From assembly GCF_019710575.1 (NCBI RefSeq), contig NZ_JAHWFK010000016.1, positions 35,423 to 99,422 of the forward strand: a stretch of 64,000 nucleotides of DNA, in the 5' to 3' direction. The DNA is from Paractinoplanes polyasparticus (GTDB lineage Bacteria; Actinomycetota; Actinomycetes; Mycobacteriales; Micromonosporaceae). Both the position numbers and the translations under genes were made by a program. Below the pieces are notes generated by a model. It did not search any database. It was given only the letters and a program-made list of their open reading frames with translations, and was not told the origin of the DNA. Numbering within the stretch: the stretch's first letter is position 1; every line of letters begins with the position of its first letter. Below, in pieces: positions 23,661 to 32,452 of the stretch.

Positions 23661-25250
23661 ATGGACGCATCAGCGGCCGCCCCCGCCGGGCACCCCCGGC
23701 GGTGGGTCATCCTCGGCGTACTGGTCATCAGCCTGCTGGTGGTCGTGCTCGACAACACCATTCTCAACGTCGCCCTGCGGACGATCGCCGACCCCGAGCA
23801 CGGCCTCGGCGCCACGCAGAGCGAGCTGGAGTGGTCCATCAACTCCTACACCCTGGTCTTCGCGGGTCTGCTGTTCACCGCGGGCATCCTGGCCGACCGC
23901 CTCGGGCGCCGGATCACCCTGGTCGTCGGCCTGGCTGTGTTCGCGCTGGCCTCGCTGATCTCCAGCTACGCCCAGACGCCGGGGCAGCTGATCGGCGCCC
24001 GCGCGCTGATGGGCCTGGGTGCGGCGGCGGTCATGCCGGCCACCCTGTCGATCATCGCGAACGTCTTCTCGCCGCAGGAGCGCCCGCGCGCCATCGGCAT
24101 CTGGGCCGGCGCCGTCGGCCTCGCCGTGGCCATCGGCCCGATCCTGGGCGGCCTCCTGCTCGAGCACTTCTGGTGGGGCTCGGTCTTCCTGATCAACGTG
24201 CCGGTCGCCGTGGCCGGCGTGATTCTCGTGCTCGTCCTGGTGCCGGAGTCCCGTGATCCGAAGCCCGGTCGCATCGACGTCTTCGGCGTCATCCTCTCGA
24301 TCATCGGTCTCAGCCTTCTGACGTACGGGGTGATCGAGGGCGGCGAGGCCGGCTTCGGTGACCCGCTGTCGTGGGGCACGCTGGCCGGCGCCGTGGTCGT
24401 GCTGACCGCTTTCGTCTTCTGGCAGCTGCGCACCGAATTCCCGTCGCTGGACGTCCGGCTGTTCCGCAACCGCCAGTTCTCGGCCTCCACCGGCATGATC
24501 GGGCTGGTCTTCTTCGCCGCCATGGGCACGATGTTCTTCGGCGCGTTCTACCTGCAGCTGGTCCGCAACTACGGTCCGTTGGCCTCCGGCGCGCTGTTCG
24601 TCCCGTTCGCGGTCGGTCAGCTGGTCTTCGCCCCGCGCAGCGCGGCCATGGTCAAGCGGTACGGCCCCAAGGCGGTCAGCACGGTCGGCCTGCTGCTGGT
24701 CGCGGCCGGTCTCGCGGTCTGGATGTTCATCGGTCAGGACACCCCGATCTGGGTGGTCGGCGCGGCCTTCTTCATCATGGGCACCGGCATGGCCAACGTG
24801 ATGCCGCCCGCCACCGAATCGATCATGGCGGCGCTGCCGCGGGAGAAGGCCGGGGTCGGTTCGGCCGTCAGCAACACGATCCGTCAGCTCGGCGGCGCGC
24901 TCGGCGTGGCTGTCCTCGGGGCCGTTCTCTCCTCGGTCTACCGCAGCAACCTGGGCAACGCCACCGACGGCCTGCCGGCCGGGGCGGCGGAAACGGCCCG
25001 GGAGTCGATCTCCGGTGCGTACGGGGTGGCCGAGCAGGCCGGCGCGGCCGCGCCGGCGCTGATCTCGCAGGCGAACGCGGCCTTCCTCGACGCGATGCAC
25101 TACGCGGCGATCGGCTCGATGGTGTTCGCGCTGCTCGGCGCGCTGGTCGCCCTGCTCTGGCTGCCGGGCAAGCGCCCGGCCTCGGCCCCGAAGCCCACGA
25201 ACTCCGAGGGGCTGGCCGAGGAGCAGGGCGTGGAACTGGTCGAAGCGTGA
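23661..25250 (+). CDS. MFS transporter, 14-TM DHA2 type
   Basis: 529 residues, fourteen TM segments. DHA2 hallmarks are VVVLDNTILNVALRTIA near the N-terminus (motif D-like), GILADRLGRRITLVVGL (motif A), and WAGAVGLAVAIGPILGGLL (motif C). It is a proton-coupled multidrug-type exporter of the cytoplasmic membrane. The ATG at 23661 follows GGGGGGAA at good distance. It is under two TetR-type operators and followed 13 bp later by a TetR gene, so induction by a toxic substrate is likely. The tail after the last helix is short and acidic. Confidence 0.93.
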   Translation: MDASAAAPAGHPRRWVILGVLVISLLVVVLDNTILNVALRTIADPEHGLGATQSELEWSINSYTLVFAGLLFTAGILADRLGRRITLVVGLAVFALASLISSYAQTPGQLIGARALMGLGAAAVMPATLSIIANVFSPQERPRAIGIWAGAVGLAVAIGPILGGLLLEHFWWGSVFLINVPVAVAGVILVLVLVPESRDPKPGRIDVFGVILSIIGLSLLTYGVIEGGEAGFGDPLSWGTLAGAVVVLTAFVFWQLRTEFPSLDVRLFRNRQFSASTGMIGLVFFAAMGTMFFGAFYLQLVRNYGPLASGALFVPFAVGQLVFAPRSAAMVKRYGPKAVSTVGLLLVAAGLAVWMFIGQDTPIWVVGAAFFIMGTGMANVMPPATESIMAALPREKAGVGSAVSNTIRQLGGALGVAVLGAVLSSVYRSNLGNATDGLPAGAAETARESISGAYGVAEQAGAAAPALISQANAAFLDAMHYAAIGSMVFALLGALVALLWLPGKRPASAPKPTNSEGLAEEQGVELVEA

Positions 25251-25263
25251 CGCGTCGGTAACA

Positions 25264-25878
25264 ATGAACCCCATGACCACGGCTCCAGTGGCCGGCCAGG
25301 AGCGCAAGGCGCCTGGCCGGCCCCGCAACGCCCTCGCCGACGCCGCCATCCTCCACGCCGTGCTCGACCTGCTCAGCGAGGGCCAGACCGTCGCCGCCAT
25401 CTCGATCGAGGCGGTCGCCGCCAAGGCTGGGGTGGGCAAGGCGACGATCTACCGCCGCTGGGCCAACAAGGAAGCCCTGATCATCGACGCCGTCGCCGCG
25501 ATGAAGGGCCCGCTGCCCGACCTGGCCGGCGAGTCGGTCCGTGACGACCTGGTCACATTGATCAAGGCCAATCGCAGCAGCCGCCAGCACAACTACGGCA
25601 AGGTGACGGCCTGCCTCATGCCCGAGCTGATGCGCGACGAGCAGATCATGGCCGGCTATCAGGCGGTCATCGAGCCGCGGCGCGAGATCATGCGGAACGT
25701 GCTGCGGCGCGGCGTCGGGACCGGCGAGCTGCGGGCCGACCTCGACATCGAACTAACGCTGCTCATGCTGGTCGGCCCGAACATGCTCAACGGCCTGTTC
25801 CCCGAGAGGCCCCGGGTGCCCCAGGAGGGATTCGCCGAGGCGCTGGTCGACGCGGTGCTGCGCGGAGCGGCCGCTTAG
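25264..25878 (+). CDS. TetR family transcriptional regulator
   Basis: 204 residues. The N-terminal helix-turn-helix reads ISIEAVAAKAGVGKATIYRRWANKEALI, the classical TetR/AcrR recognition pattern, with the C-terminal ligand domain of the TetR_C_16/C_33 sort (MPELMRDEQIMAGYQAVIEPRR). An ATG at 25273 is an alternative start. It is co-transcribed with the upstream MFS exporter and followed after 6 bp by a strong hairpin, so it ends the operon. It likely binds the GATACGGAAC palindromes at 23572-23642 to repress the operon. Confidence 0.93.
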   Translation: MNPMTTAPVAGQERKAPGRPRNALADAAILHAVLDLLSEGQTVAAISIEAVAAKAGVGKATIYRRWANKEALIIDAVAAMKGPLPDLAGESVRDDLVTLIKANRSSRQHNYGKVTACLMPELMRDEQIMAGYQAVIEPRREIMRNVLRRGVGTGELRADLDIELTLLMLVGPNMLNGLFPERPRVPQEGFAEALVDAVLRGAAA

Positions 25879-25884
25879 ATGCGA

Positions 25885-25919
25885 TACCGGGCGTGGGCCC
25901 ACTGGCACCACGCCCGGTA
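25885..25919 (+). terminator. Hairpin terminator after the TetR gene
   Basis: A perfect 12-bp stem, arms TACCGGGCGTGG and CCACGCCCGGTA, with an 11-base loop begins 6 bp after the TAG. No T-run follows, as is common for actinobacterial terminators. Confidence 0.75.
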
Positions 25920-26015
25920 CGCGCCTTGAAGGGTCCGCGTCGCTCCCACCCCCGTTGCGGGAACGACCCCCCGTTTCGGATCCTGTCGGCAACACCCACA
26001 ATGCCGCCCGTGTGG

Positions 26016-26050
26016 CATCCGGATGCGGAATCCGAACGAATCCGGATGTG
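26016..26050. promoter_or_regulatory. Repeated ATCCGGAT palindromes upstream of the NB-ARC gene
   Basis: CATCCGGATG (26016-26025) is a perfect palindrome, and ATCCGGAT recurs at 26040-26047, 23 bp (about two helical turns) away. A half-copy GGAATCCG lies between. They sit 65-100 bp before the GTG start at 26114, a fair position for a regulatory site. The binding protein is unknown. Confidence 0.4.
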
Positions 26051-26113
26051 CGCAGTGGCAGGAGGGGACTACCGTCGGTGCTTCAACTTCGGACGACCCC
26101 CCCGGAGCACTCC

Positions 26114-27529
26114 GTGTCGCAGTTCGCCGCGCTGCCCGACCCCGGGCTCGCGCAGACCCTCGACGAGGTCGCCGTCTGCCTGCGCCTGCTCAAGACCTGG
26201 GCCGGCAACCCGTCGTACGAGACCATCACGGCCCGCGTGAACACCCGCCGGCCGCCGGGGGAGCAGGTCGGCAAGACCACCGTCGTCGACTGCTTCCGGA
26301 CGGGGCGCCGCCGGCTCGACCCCGACCTGGTCGTCGCGGTGGTCGAGGCCCTGCACGCCGACCCCGGCTACACCAACCAGTGGCGGCAGGCGTTGCGCGT
26401 GGCCAGCGGCGAGAGCCAGGGCGCGGGCGCCCAGGTGCGGGTTCTCGGCAGCCTGCCCGCCCTGCCGGCCGGCTTCGTCGGGCGTACGCCGGAAATCGCC
26501 CCCGGCCCGGTGACCGTGCTCTCCGGGATGGCCGGGTCCGGCAAGACGACACTCGCGCTGCAGACAGCCCACCGGCTCGCGACCACCCGGCCGTTCGACC
26601 ACGTGCTCGCGGTCAACCTGCGCGGCAGCCATGCCGACCAGCCCCCGGCCGGCCCCGACGCGGTGCTCGACGGCTTCCTGCGCCTGCTCGGCGTCCCGGG
26701 GCAGCACCTGCCGCACGGCCTCGCGGCCCAGTCCGCGGGCTACCGGGCCCGGCTCTCCGGCGCCCGGGTGCTGGTGCTGCTCGACGACGCGGCCGACGAT
26801 TCCCAGGTACGTCCCCTGACAGCCCCCGGTCCCGGCAGCGTCACCCTGGTCACCAGCCGGCGCGCCCTCGACGGACTGACCGACGCCCGGCACGTCCCGG
26901 TCGGCGTGCTGCGACCCGCCGAGGCTCGTGAGTTGCTGCTGACCGCGGCGCCGCCCGGAGCCGACCCTGCGGCGGCCGACCGGATCGCCGAGACCTGCGG
27001 ATATCTGCCGCTGGCGCTGGCACGCGTGGTCGCCCACATGCGCGACAGGCCCGGCTGGACGTTGGCTGACCACGCCGACTGGCTGGCCGAGCGCCGCCGC
27101 TCCGGGCGTCTCGACCCCGCCGTACGGCAGGCTCTGGACGTCTCGTACCGCAACCTGCCCGCCCGGGCCCGCGAGTTGCTGCGCCTGCTCGCCCACCACC
27201 CCGGCCACAGTTTCGACGCGCCCGCGGCGGCTGCGCTCACCGGTGCGCCCGCCGACGACGCGCTGCGCGAGCTGTCCGCCCAGAACCTGCTGCTCCCGGC
27301 CGGCCCCGGCCGCTGGGCGATGCACGACCTGGTGCGCGTGTACGCCGCGGGCCGCTCGGCCGACGAGGACCGGCGCAGCGACCGGCGAGCCGCCCTGACC
27401 CGCCTGTTCGACCACCTGCTGACCACCGGCGCCGACGAGGCCGAGCTGGACGCCGCAGCCGAGTACGCCGCCGCCGAGGGCAGGCCCCTGCACGCGACCC
27501 GCCTGCGTGGTCACCAATCCGCCCAGTAG
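26114..27529 (+). CDS. HTH-NB-ARC regulator, C-terminally truncated
   Basis: 471 residues from GTG 26114, which has GGAG six bases upstream. Residues ~10-100 form an HTH-like N-domain (LRLLKTWAGNPSYETITARVN and VVDCFRTGRRRLDPDLVVAVVEAL) common in actinobacterial NB-ARC regulators. NB-ARC follows: P-loop GMAGSGKTTLALQ (~138-145), Walker B ARVLVLLDDA, sensor VTLVTSRRAL, GLPLA-like GYLPLALARV, and a canonical MHD box in RWAMHDLVRVYA. Relatives continue into TPR or other sensor repeats. Here the protein ends about 60 residues after MHD, so the sensor region is absent, perhaps by deletion. It may be inactive, constitutive, or a minimal form. Confidence 0.85.
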   Translation: MSQFAALPDPGLAQTLDEVAVCLRLLKTWAGNPSYETITARVNTRRPPGEQVGKTTVVDCFRTGRRRLDPDLVVAVVEALHADPGYTNQWRQALRVASGESQGAGAQVRVLGSLPALPAGFVGRTPEIAPGPVTVLSGMAGSGKTTLALQTAHRLATTRPFDHVLAVNLRGSHADQPPAGPDAVLDGFLRLLGVPGQHLPHGLAAQSAGYRARLSGARVLVLLDDAADDSQVRPLTAPGPGSVTLVTSRRALDGLTDARHVPVGVLRPAEARELLLTAAPPGADPAAADRIAETCGYLPLALARVVAHMRDRPGWTLADHADWLAERRRSGRLDPAVRQALDVSYRNLPARARELLRLLAHHPGHSFDAPAAAALTGAPADDALRELSAQNLLLPAGPGRWAMHDLVRVYAAGRSADEDRRSDRRAALTRLFDHLLTTGADEAELDAAAEYAAAEGRPLHATRLRGHQSAQ

Positions 27530-27552
27530 TTTCCACGGCAGAAAGTGGAGCT

Positions 27553-27909
27553 TCACCAGTCCGTCTGGCTCTTCGGGACTCCGGCTGACAGGGCGTACGT
27601 CTCCGCCTCGGCGCGGGCTCGCTCGTCGCCCTTGGGGTAGCGGAAGACCTTGCCGGGGAAGACGACGAACGTTTCGCTGTCGGTGTCGAAGCTGACGTAC
27701 CAGCCGGGGCCGGTCAGCGTCCGGGCGAAGTGTCCGGCGAGTTCGCCGGGGTCGGCCTGGCTGGAGAACTCGACCACGGTCCAGACGCTCGGCTGTTCCG
27801 GCGTGCTGTCGGGCACTTCCAGGCGTGACAGTCTTCGCAGCGTCAGTTCGGAGTCGTCGAACACCGACCCCGGACGCAGGCTCTCGACGATGACCGCGCC
27901 GTTCAGCAC
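27553..27909 (-). CDS. Hypothetical protein, 118 residues
   Basis: A small soluble protein with no recognised family. It contains VVEFSSQADPGELAGHFARTL, GPGWYVSFDTDSETFVVFPGKVFRYPKGD and an acidic helix at the end; the alternating pattern suggests a small alpha/beta fold. The GTG start (27909) follows a GGGGGG Shine-Dalgarno and overlaps the last codons of the kinase-like gene by 7 bp, so translation is coupled. Third gene of the apparent ROK-kinase operon. Function not assigned. Confidence 0.7.
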   Translation of the reverse strand: MLNGAVIVESLRPGSVFDDSELTLRRLSRLEVPDSTPEQPSVWTVVEFSSQADPGELAGHFARTLTGPGWYVSFDTDSETFVVFPGKVFRYPKGDERARAEAETYALSAGVPKSQTDW

Positions 27910-28472
27910 GTCGGACCCCCCTCGGGTCGCAGGGCTCGGGCGAGAAGCTCGTACGCCTCCTCCACCGCGCCGGCCGCACTCGGCAGGACGGTGGTTGCCG
28001 GGCGCAGGCGTATGACCTCGGTCAGGTCGTCGTACATGCCGGTCAGCACAGCCGAGCCGCCGCCTCGCTCGATGAGCTGGTGGTGGTGGCGGATCCAGGG
28101 GTCGTCGCTGTCGCGGGCGCGGCGGTGGAACCGGTCGATCGCCGCCTCCCGGTCGTCGATCAGGACGACCTCGTGGAACGTTGCGCCGTGTTCGTGCGCG
28201 AGCTTCTCCAGCCCGGCGATCTCGCCGGCTCGCGAATGGTATTGGGGCAGGACGACATCGCGGCCGTCGTCGAGGTGGGTGGCGGCCATCGCGCGGACCA
28301 GGCGCCACACCACGGGCCAGGTGTCGGTCTGCTCGTCCTGCCACCCGCCCACCAGGTGGTGCACCGTGTCGACGTCGAGGTTCAGGGTGCCCGGGTGGCG
28401 GTCGGCCCAGAGCGCCGACAAGGTGGACTTGCCGATGCCCGGCGGGCCGTTCAGATGAACCAGTCGCGCCAT
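27903..28472 (-). CDS. P-loop kinase-like protein (AAA_33 type)
   Basis: 189 residues beginning with the P-loop LVHLNGPPGIGKSTLSALWA, then LNLDVDTVHHLVGGW, an Asp pair after the second strand typical of small-molecule kinases. A later basic block is DRFHRRARDSDDPWIRHHHQL, comparable to a lid region. It resembles gluconate/shikimate-kinase-like or zeta-toxin-like AAA_33 proteins that phosphorylate small metabolites. It starts 9 bp after the ROK regulator stop and overlaps the next gene, so the three form an operon. Substrate unknown; a sugar or nucleoside is a guess based on the ROK partner. Confidence 0.8.
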   Translation of the reverse strand: MARLVHLNGPPGIGKSTLSALWADRHPGTLNLDVDTVHHLVGGWQDEQTDTWPVVWRLVRAMAATHLDDGRDVVLPQYHSRAGEIAGLEKLAHEHGATFHEVVLIDDREAAIDRFHRRARDSDDPWIRHHHQLIERGGGSAVLTGMYDDLTEVIRLRPATTVLPSAAGAVEEAYELLARALRPEGGPTC

Positions 28473-28481
28473 CCCGCGACC

Positions 28482-29669
28482 TTATCGGAGCGCCGGGGTC
28501 CGCAAGGGGTCGGCGAGCAGGGCGGCGAAGCCCAGGTCGGCCGCGCCCAGCAGGGTGGCGTCGCCGGCCAGGGCGGAGAGGCGCAGGCGGGCCCGCTCGC
28601 GGGAGACGGGCATCGCGTGGCGGGCGATGCGGGCGGCCACCTGGGGGGCGGCGGCCTCGTAGACGTCCCGGAGCATGCCGCCGAAGATGACGACGCCCGG
28701 GTTGAACAGGTTGATCAGGTTGGCTACGCCGATGCCCAGCCAGTCGCCGATCTCGGCCACGGCCCGGGCGGCGGCGGGGTCACCGGTCACGGCGTCGCGG
28801 GCCACCGCTCGTACGGCGTCGGCGCCGGACGGGCCGGGGGCGCGGCCCGCGGCCGCCAGCAGGGCGTACTCGCCGGTCTCGGCCTCCAGGCAGCCTTGGG
28901 AGCCGCACAGGCACGCTCGGCCGTCGACCGGGTTGACCAGCATGTGGCCCACCTCGGCGCCGTAGCCGGCGTCCCCGCCCAGCAGTTTGCCGCCGACCAG
29001 GATGCCACCGCCCACCCCCACGTCGCCGTGCAGGTAGATCAGGTCGGGGACGCCCACGCCGGCGCCTCGTTCGTGTTCGGCCATCGCGCCCAGATGGGCC
29101 TCGTTCCCGACGGCGACGGGCAGGCCCAGGTCGAGCGCCTCGGCCAGTTCGGCGCCGAAGGCCTGATCGACCCAGCCCAGCTCGGGGCCGTAGCGGACCA
29201 TGCCGTCGCCGGGGCGGATCATGCCGCAGTAGGAGGCGCCGATCCCCACGCACACCGCGGCCGGGGGAGCGGCGTCGATCAGGGACCGGCCCAGCGACAC
29301 CAGCTTGCGGACCACCGTTTCGAGATCGACGCCGATGCGGCTGCGCGGGGCCGAGCGGCGGTCGAGGATCGTGCCGCCCAGGCCGACCCGGGCGGCCGTC
29401 AAGCGGTCGACCGCCACGTCGAAGGCGAGCACGAAAAACCGCGGCGACGGGCGCACGACCAGCGACGGGCGACCGGCTCCGGTCGTACCGGACGGGGGTT
29501 GCTCGCCGACCAGGCCGGCCGCCACCAGCTCGGCCGTGAGCGCCAGGATCGTGCTGCGGTTGACGCCCATCCTCATCGCCAGCGCGGCACGCGACAGCGG
29601 CCCGCTCACATGCACGTGGTGGAGCAGGGCGCCCAGGCTCGATCGGTGTCGGTGCATCTCACCGGCCAT
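28482..29669 (-). CDS. ROK family transcriptional regulator
   Basis: About 395 residues. The N-terminal winged HTH is LSRAALAMRMGVNRSTILALTAELVAAGLV. The ROK domain has DVAVDRLTAARVGLGG (nucleotide site), and the zinc-type signature GHMLVNPVDGRACLCGSQGCLEAETG with HxnCxCGxxGC. Sugar-binding and NAGC/XylR-like repressors share this layout. Starts at 29669 and 29657 are both possible; a 14-bp inverted repeat GCAACCCCGGTTGC (29680-29693) lies just before them. It heads an operon with a kinase-like gene and lies next to glycogen phosphorylase. It likely senses a sugar, but the target is unproven. Confidence 0.9.
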   Translation of the reverse strand: MAGEMHRHRSSLGALLHHVHVSGPLSRAALAMRMGVNRSTILALTAELVAAGLVGEQPPSGTTGAGRPSLVVRPSPRFFVLAFDVAVDRLTAARVGLGGTILDRRSAPRSRIGVDLETVVRKLVSLGRSLIDAAPPAAVCVGIGASYCGMIRPGDGMVRYGPELGWVDQAFGAELAEALDLGLPVAVGNEAHLGAMAEHERGAGVGVPDLIYLHGDVGVGGGILVGGKLLGGDAGYGAEVGHMLVNPVDGRACLCGSQGCLEAETGEYALLAAAGRAPGPSGADAVRAVARDAVTGDPAAARAVAEIGDWLGIGVANLINLFNPGVVIFGGMLRDVYEAAAPQVAARIARHAMPVSRERARLRLSALAGDATLLGAADLGFAALLADPLRTPALR

Positions 29670-29679
29670 CAAACGCGCC

Positions 29680-29693
29680 GCAACCCCGGTTGC
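29680..29693. promoter_or_regulatory. Inverted repeat before the ROK gene
   Basis: Arms GCAACC and GGTTGC flank a 2-bp centre, 11 bp upstream of the ROK start. Candidate autoregulatory operator. Confidence 0.4.
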
Positions 29694-29697
29694 CAAG

Positions 29698-29719
29698 GGC
29701 CCGCGCGGGGAAGCGGGCC
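29698..29719 (-). terminator. Hairpin after glycogen phosphorylase
   Basis: A 7-bp GC stem, arms GGCCCGC and GCGGGCC, with an 8-base loop begins 1 bp past the glgP stop. It could terminate glgP before the ROK gene. Confidence 0.55.
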
Positions 29720-29720
29720 G

Positions 29721-32120
29721 TCAGGGGCGTACGGGGGTGGCCCGCCAGATGCGGTCGAGGTAGTCGGCGACCGTACGGTCGGAGGAGAAGAAGCCGCTGT
29801 TGGCCGCGTTCAGGATCGACATGCGCGTCCACCGCTCCTGATCCTGCCAGGCCGCCGACACGTCGTCCTGGGCGTCGACGTAGGACCGGTAGTCGGCCAG
29901 CGTGAGGTATTCGTCGCGGTCGAGAAGCGAGTGCGCCACGTCGTGTCCGACCCCGCCGAAGGCGCCGGCCAGAACGGCGTCCAGCGCTGCCTTCAGTTCC
30001 GGGTCCGAGTCGTAGTACGACCGGGGCTGGTACGCGGCGCCGCGCAGCGCGGCGGCGCCGGTCGCGTCCAGCCCGAACAGGAAGAAGTTCTCGTTGCCGA
30101 CCCTGTCCCGGATCTCGACGTTCGCGCCGTCGAGGGTGCCGATGGTGATCGCCCCGTTCAGCGCGAGCTTCATGTTGCCCGTACCGGAAGCCTCCTTGCC
30201 GGCCATGGAGATCTGCTCGCTCAGATCGGCGGCCGGAATGATCTTCTCGGCCAGCGTGACGTTGTAGTTCGGTGGGAACACCACACGCAGCAGCCCGGAC
30301 GCGACCGGGTCGGCCTCGATCGTCGCCGCCACCGCGTTGATCAGGTGGATGATCGACTTGGCTGCGGTGTACGCCGGCGCCGCCTTGCCGCCGAACAGGA
30401 TCGTGCGCGGCACCCCGAACCGGCCCGGGTCGGACTTCAGCCGGTGATACAGCGTGATGATGTGCAGCAGCTTCAACTGCTGCCGCTTGTACTCGTGGAA
30501 CCGCTTGATCATCACGTCGAGCAGCGCCCCGGGGTCGCCCAGGCCGAGGGCCGCCTTGGCCCGTCGCTTCTCGGCGCGCCACTGCGCCCGGAACGCGCTG
30601 TCCTCGGCCAGCGGCGCCAGTCCCGCCAGCAGCGACAGGTCGCGCAGCCAGGCGTCCGTGCCCAGCCCCGAGGTGATCAGCGTCGACAGCCCGGGGTTGG
30701 CCAGCCGCACGAACCGCCGCGGGGAGACGCCGTTGGTCACGTTGCGGAACCGGTCGGGCCACAGCGTCGCGAAGTCGTGGAAGGTCGTCGCCGTCAGCAG
30801 CTCGGAGTGCAGCTCGGCCACGCCGTTGACCGCGAACGTGCCGGTGACGGCCAGGTTGGCCATCCGGACCCGGCGCTCCGGCTCCTCCTGGATCAGGGAC
30901 ATCCGCCGTACGCGGTCGAGGTCGCCGGGGAAGCGGGAGCGGACCTCGCCGAGCAGCCCGTCGTTGATCCGGTAGATGATCTCGAGGTGCCGGGGGAGGA
31001 GCCGGCCCAGCACGGCCACCGGCCACGTCTCCAGCGCCTCGGGCAGCAGCGTGTGACAGGTGTACGCGAAACTCTGCCGGACGATCGACCAGGCCTGGTC
31101 CCAGTCCAGCCCCTCCTCGTCGACCAGCAGCCGCATCAGCTCCGGAATGGCCAGCGTCGGATGCGTGTCGTTGAGCTGGATGACCGCCTTGGCCGGGAAC
31201 TCGGCCCAGTCGTGGTTGCGGAACCGGAACCGCCGGATGATGTCGCGCAGCGAGCACGACACCAGGAAGTACTGCTGCTTGAGCCGCAGCTCGCGGCCCG
31301 ACTCGGTGCTGTCGTCGGGGTAGAGCACCTTGCTGATGTTCTCGGCCCGCACGGCCTGGTCGACGGCCTCGGCGTACTGCCCGGCCGAGAAGCGGGACAG
31401 GTCGAACGACGCCTCGGTGGCGCGGGCCCGCCACAACCGGATGAAGTTGACCGTCTCGGTGCCGTAGCCGGGAACCAGCAGGTGGCTCGGCTCGCCGTCG
31501 ATGACCTCACCGGGCACCCAGCCGTCGGGACCGACGTGGCCGTAGAAGCCGACCCGGTTCCGGTCGTCCGGGGCCGGGAACTCCCACGGGTCGCCCTGGA
31601 AGGCCCAGTCGTCGGGCTTCTCGACCTGTTCGCCGTTCTCGAACGACTGCTTGAAGATTCCCAGGTCGTAGCGGATGCCGTAGCCGACCGCGGGAATGTC
31701 CATGGTGGCGAGCGAGTCGAGCAGGCAGGCGGCGAGCCGGCCGAGGCCGCCGTTGCCCAGGCCCGGCTCGACGTCGAGCGCGGCCACCTCGGCCGGGTCG
31801 AAGCCCAGGGCCTTGAGCGCGGCCGGCGCGACGTCGGTGGTGCCGCTGTAGAGCAGGTTCTGCTCCAGTTGGGGACCGAGCAGGTACTCCGCTGACAGGT
31901 AGTACACCCAGCGGGGGTTGCTGTCGTACTGCGCGGCCGCGGTGCGGGCGCGGCGGGCGGCGAGCCGGTCACGCACGGTGAGAGCCAGAGTCTCGTACGC
32001 GTCCTGCGCGCTGGCCGACTCGACCGTGGTGCCACGCCGGTAGTACAGGTTGCTGAGCAGGTCCTGCTCGAACTCTGCCGGCGTGCTCCCCAGCGGCCGC
32101 AGCCCGTGACGAAGGTCCAT
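29721..32120 (-). CDS. glgP: Glycogen/maltodextrin phosphorylase
   Basis: 799 residues, full length. It carries the N-terminal YYLSAEYLLGPQLEQNLL block, an active-site region GLGNGGLGRLAACLLDS, and VIQLNDTHPTLAIPELMR. The PLP segment is ISMAGKEASGTGNMKLALNGA, with the cofactor lysine in GTGNMK. It releases glucose-1-phosphate from alpha-1,4-glucan using pyridoxal phosphate. ATG 32120 matches homologues; the frame is open upstream to 32282 through a tandem repeat, but that region would encode a Leu-Thr run and is probably leader. A ROK regulator lies downstream on the same strand. Glycogen turnover is the expected role. Confidence 0.95.
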   Translation of the reverse strand: MDLRHGLRPLGSTPAEFEQDLLSNLYYRRGTTVESASAQDAYETLALTVRDRLAARRARTAAAQYDSNPRWVYYLSAEYLLGPQLEQNLLYSGTTDVAPAALKALGFDPAEVAALDVEPGLGNGGLGRLAACLLDSLATMDIPAVGYGIRYDLGIFKQSFENGEQVEKPDDWAFQGDPWEFPAPDDRNRVGFYGHVGPDGWVPGEVIDGEPSHLLVPGYGTETVNFIRLWRARATEASFDLSRFSAGQYAEAVDQAVRAENISKVLYPDDSTESGRELRLKQQYFLVSCSLRDIIRRFRFRNHDWAEFPAKAVIQLNDTHPTLAIPELMRLLVDEEGLDWDQAWSIVRQSFAYTCHTLLPEALETWPVAVLGRLLPRHLEIIYRINDGLLGEVRSRFPGDLDRVRRMSLIQEEPERRVRMANLAVTGTFAVNGVAELHSELLTATTFHDFATLWPDRFRNVTNGVSPRRFVRLANPGLSTLITSGLGTDAWLRDLSLLAGLAPLAEDSAFRAQWRAEKRRAKAALGLGDPGALLDVMIKRFHEYKRQQLKLLHIITLYHRLKSDPGRFGVPRTILFGGKAAPAYTAAKSIIHLINAVAATIEADPVASGLLRVVFPPNYNVTLAEKIIPAADLSEQISMAGKEASGTGNMKLALNGAITIGTLDGANVEIRDRVGNENFFLFGLDATGAAALRGAAYQPRSYYDSDPELKAALDAVLAGAFGGVGHDVAHSLLDRDEYLTLADYRSYVDAQDDVSAAWQDQERWTRMSILNAANSGFFSSDRTVADYLDRIWRATPVRP

Positions 32121-32452
32121 GCCCGCAGCCTTCCGCACCCAGGTGTCCGGCAACAGAAGGGGGGCGACTTCTCGACAAAGGTCACACCAAGGCAAGGTCA
32201 ACGTCAAGGTCAACGTCAAGGTCAACTTCAAGGTCAAGTTCGTGCTGTCGTGGCGGGGTGGGGGGTGCAGACCGTCGCTCACGCCGAGGGCCCGGGCGGG
32301 CCGAGCAGGCGCTGGCGCGCCTGAACGCTCGGCCCACCCGGGCGACCTGAGTGAATGGTGGCGCTCGAAACGTCAAACCCAGCGGCGTGCTCGAAACGTC
32401 AAACCTAGCGGCGCGCTCGAAAGGTCAAACACCCAGCGGGCGCTCGGAAGGG
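32121..32452. other. 332-bp gap between glgP and the SRPBCC gene
   Basis: No gene is evident. The stretch holds the glgP leader with a 12-bp tandem repeat (32194-32241) and, nearer the SRPBCC gene end, a 26-bp repeat array (32363-32453). A promoter for leftward glgP should lie here; no clear -35/-10 pair was identified. Confidence 0.6.
32194..32241. repeat. 12-bp tandem repeat in the glgP leader
   Basis: Four perfect-to-near-perfect copies of AAGGTCAACGTC (32194-32205, 32206-32217, then two with one or two changes), also readable as eight hexamers. It lies 74 bp before the glgP ATG. Because 12 is a multiple of 3, copy-number change would not shift a reading frame. Confidence 0.85.

Noticed and set aside
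23033..23842. A leftward gene antisense to the start of the MFS exporter
   Set aside because: Only a short internal part resembles an EAL domain, as the continuation of the frameshifted remnant; the rest is shadow.
28080..31895. A 1,271-codon rightward open frame antisense to the ROK and glgP genes
   Set aside because: It is a GC-bias shadow: its translation is Gly/Arg/Val/Gln-rich low complexity, whereas glgP and ROK on the other strand match families throughout.
32121..32282. An N-terminal extension of GlgP with a Leu-Thr repeat
   Set aside because: The frame is open, but homologues start near 32120 and the extension is low complexity derived from the 12-bp repeat.
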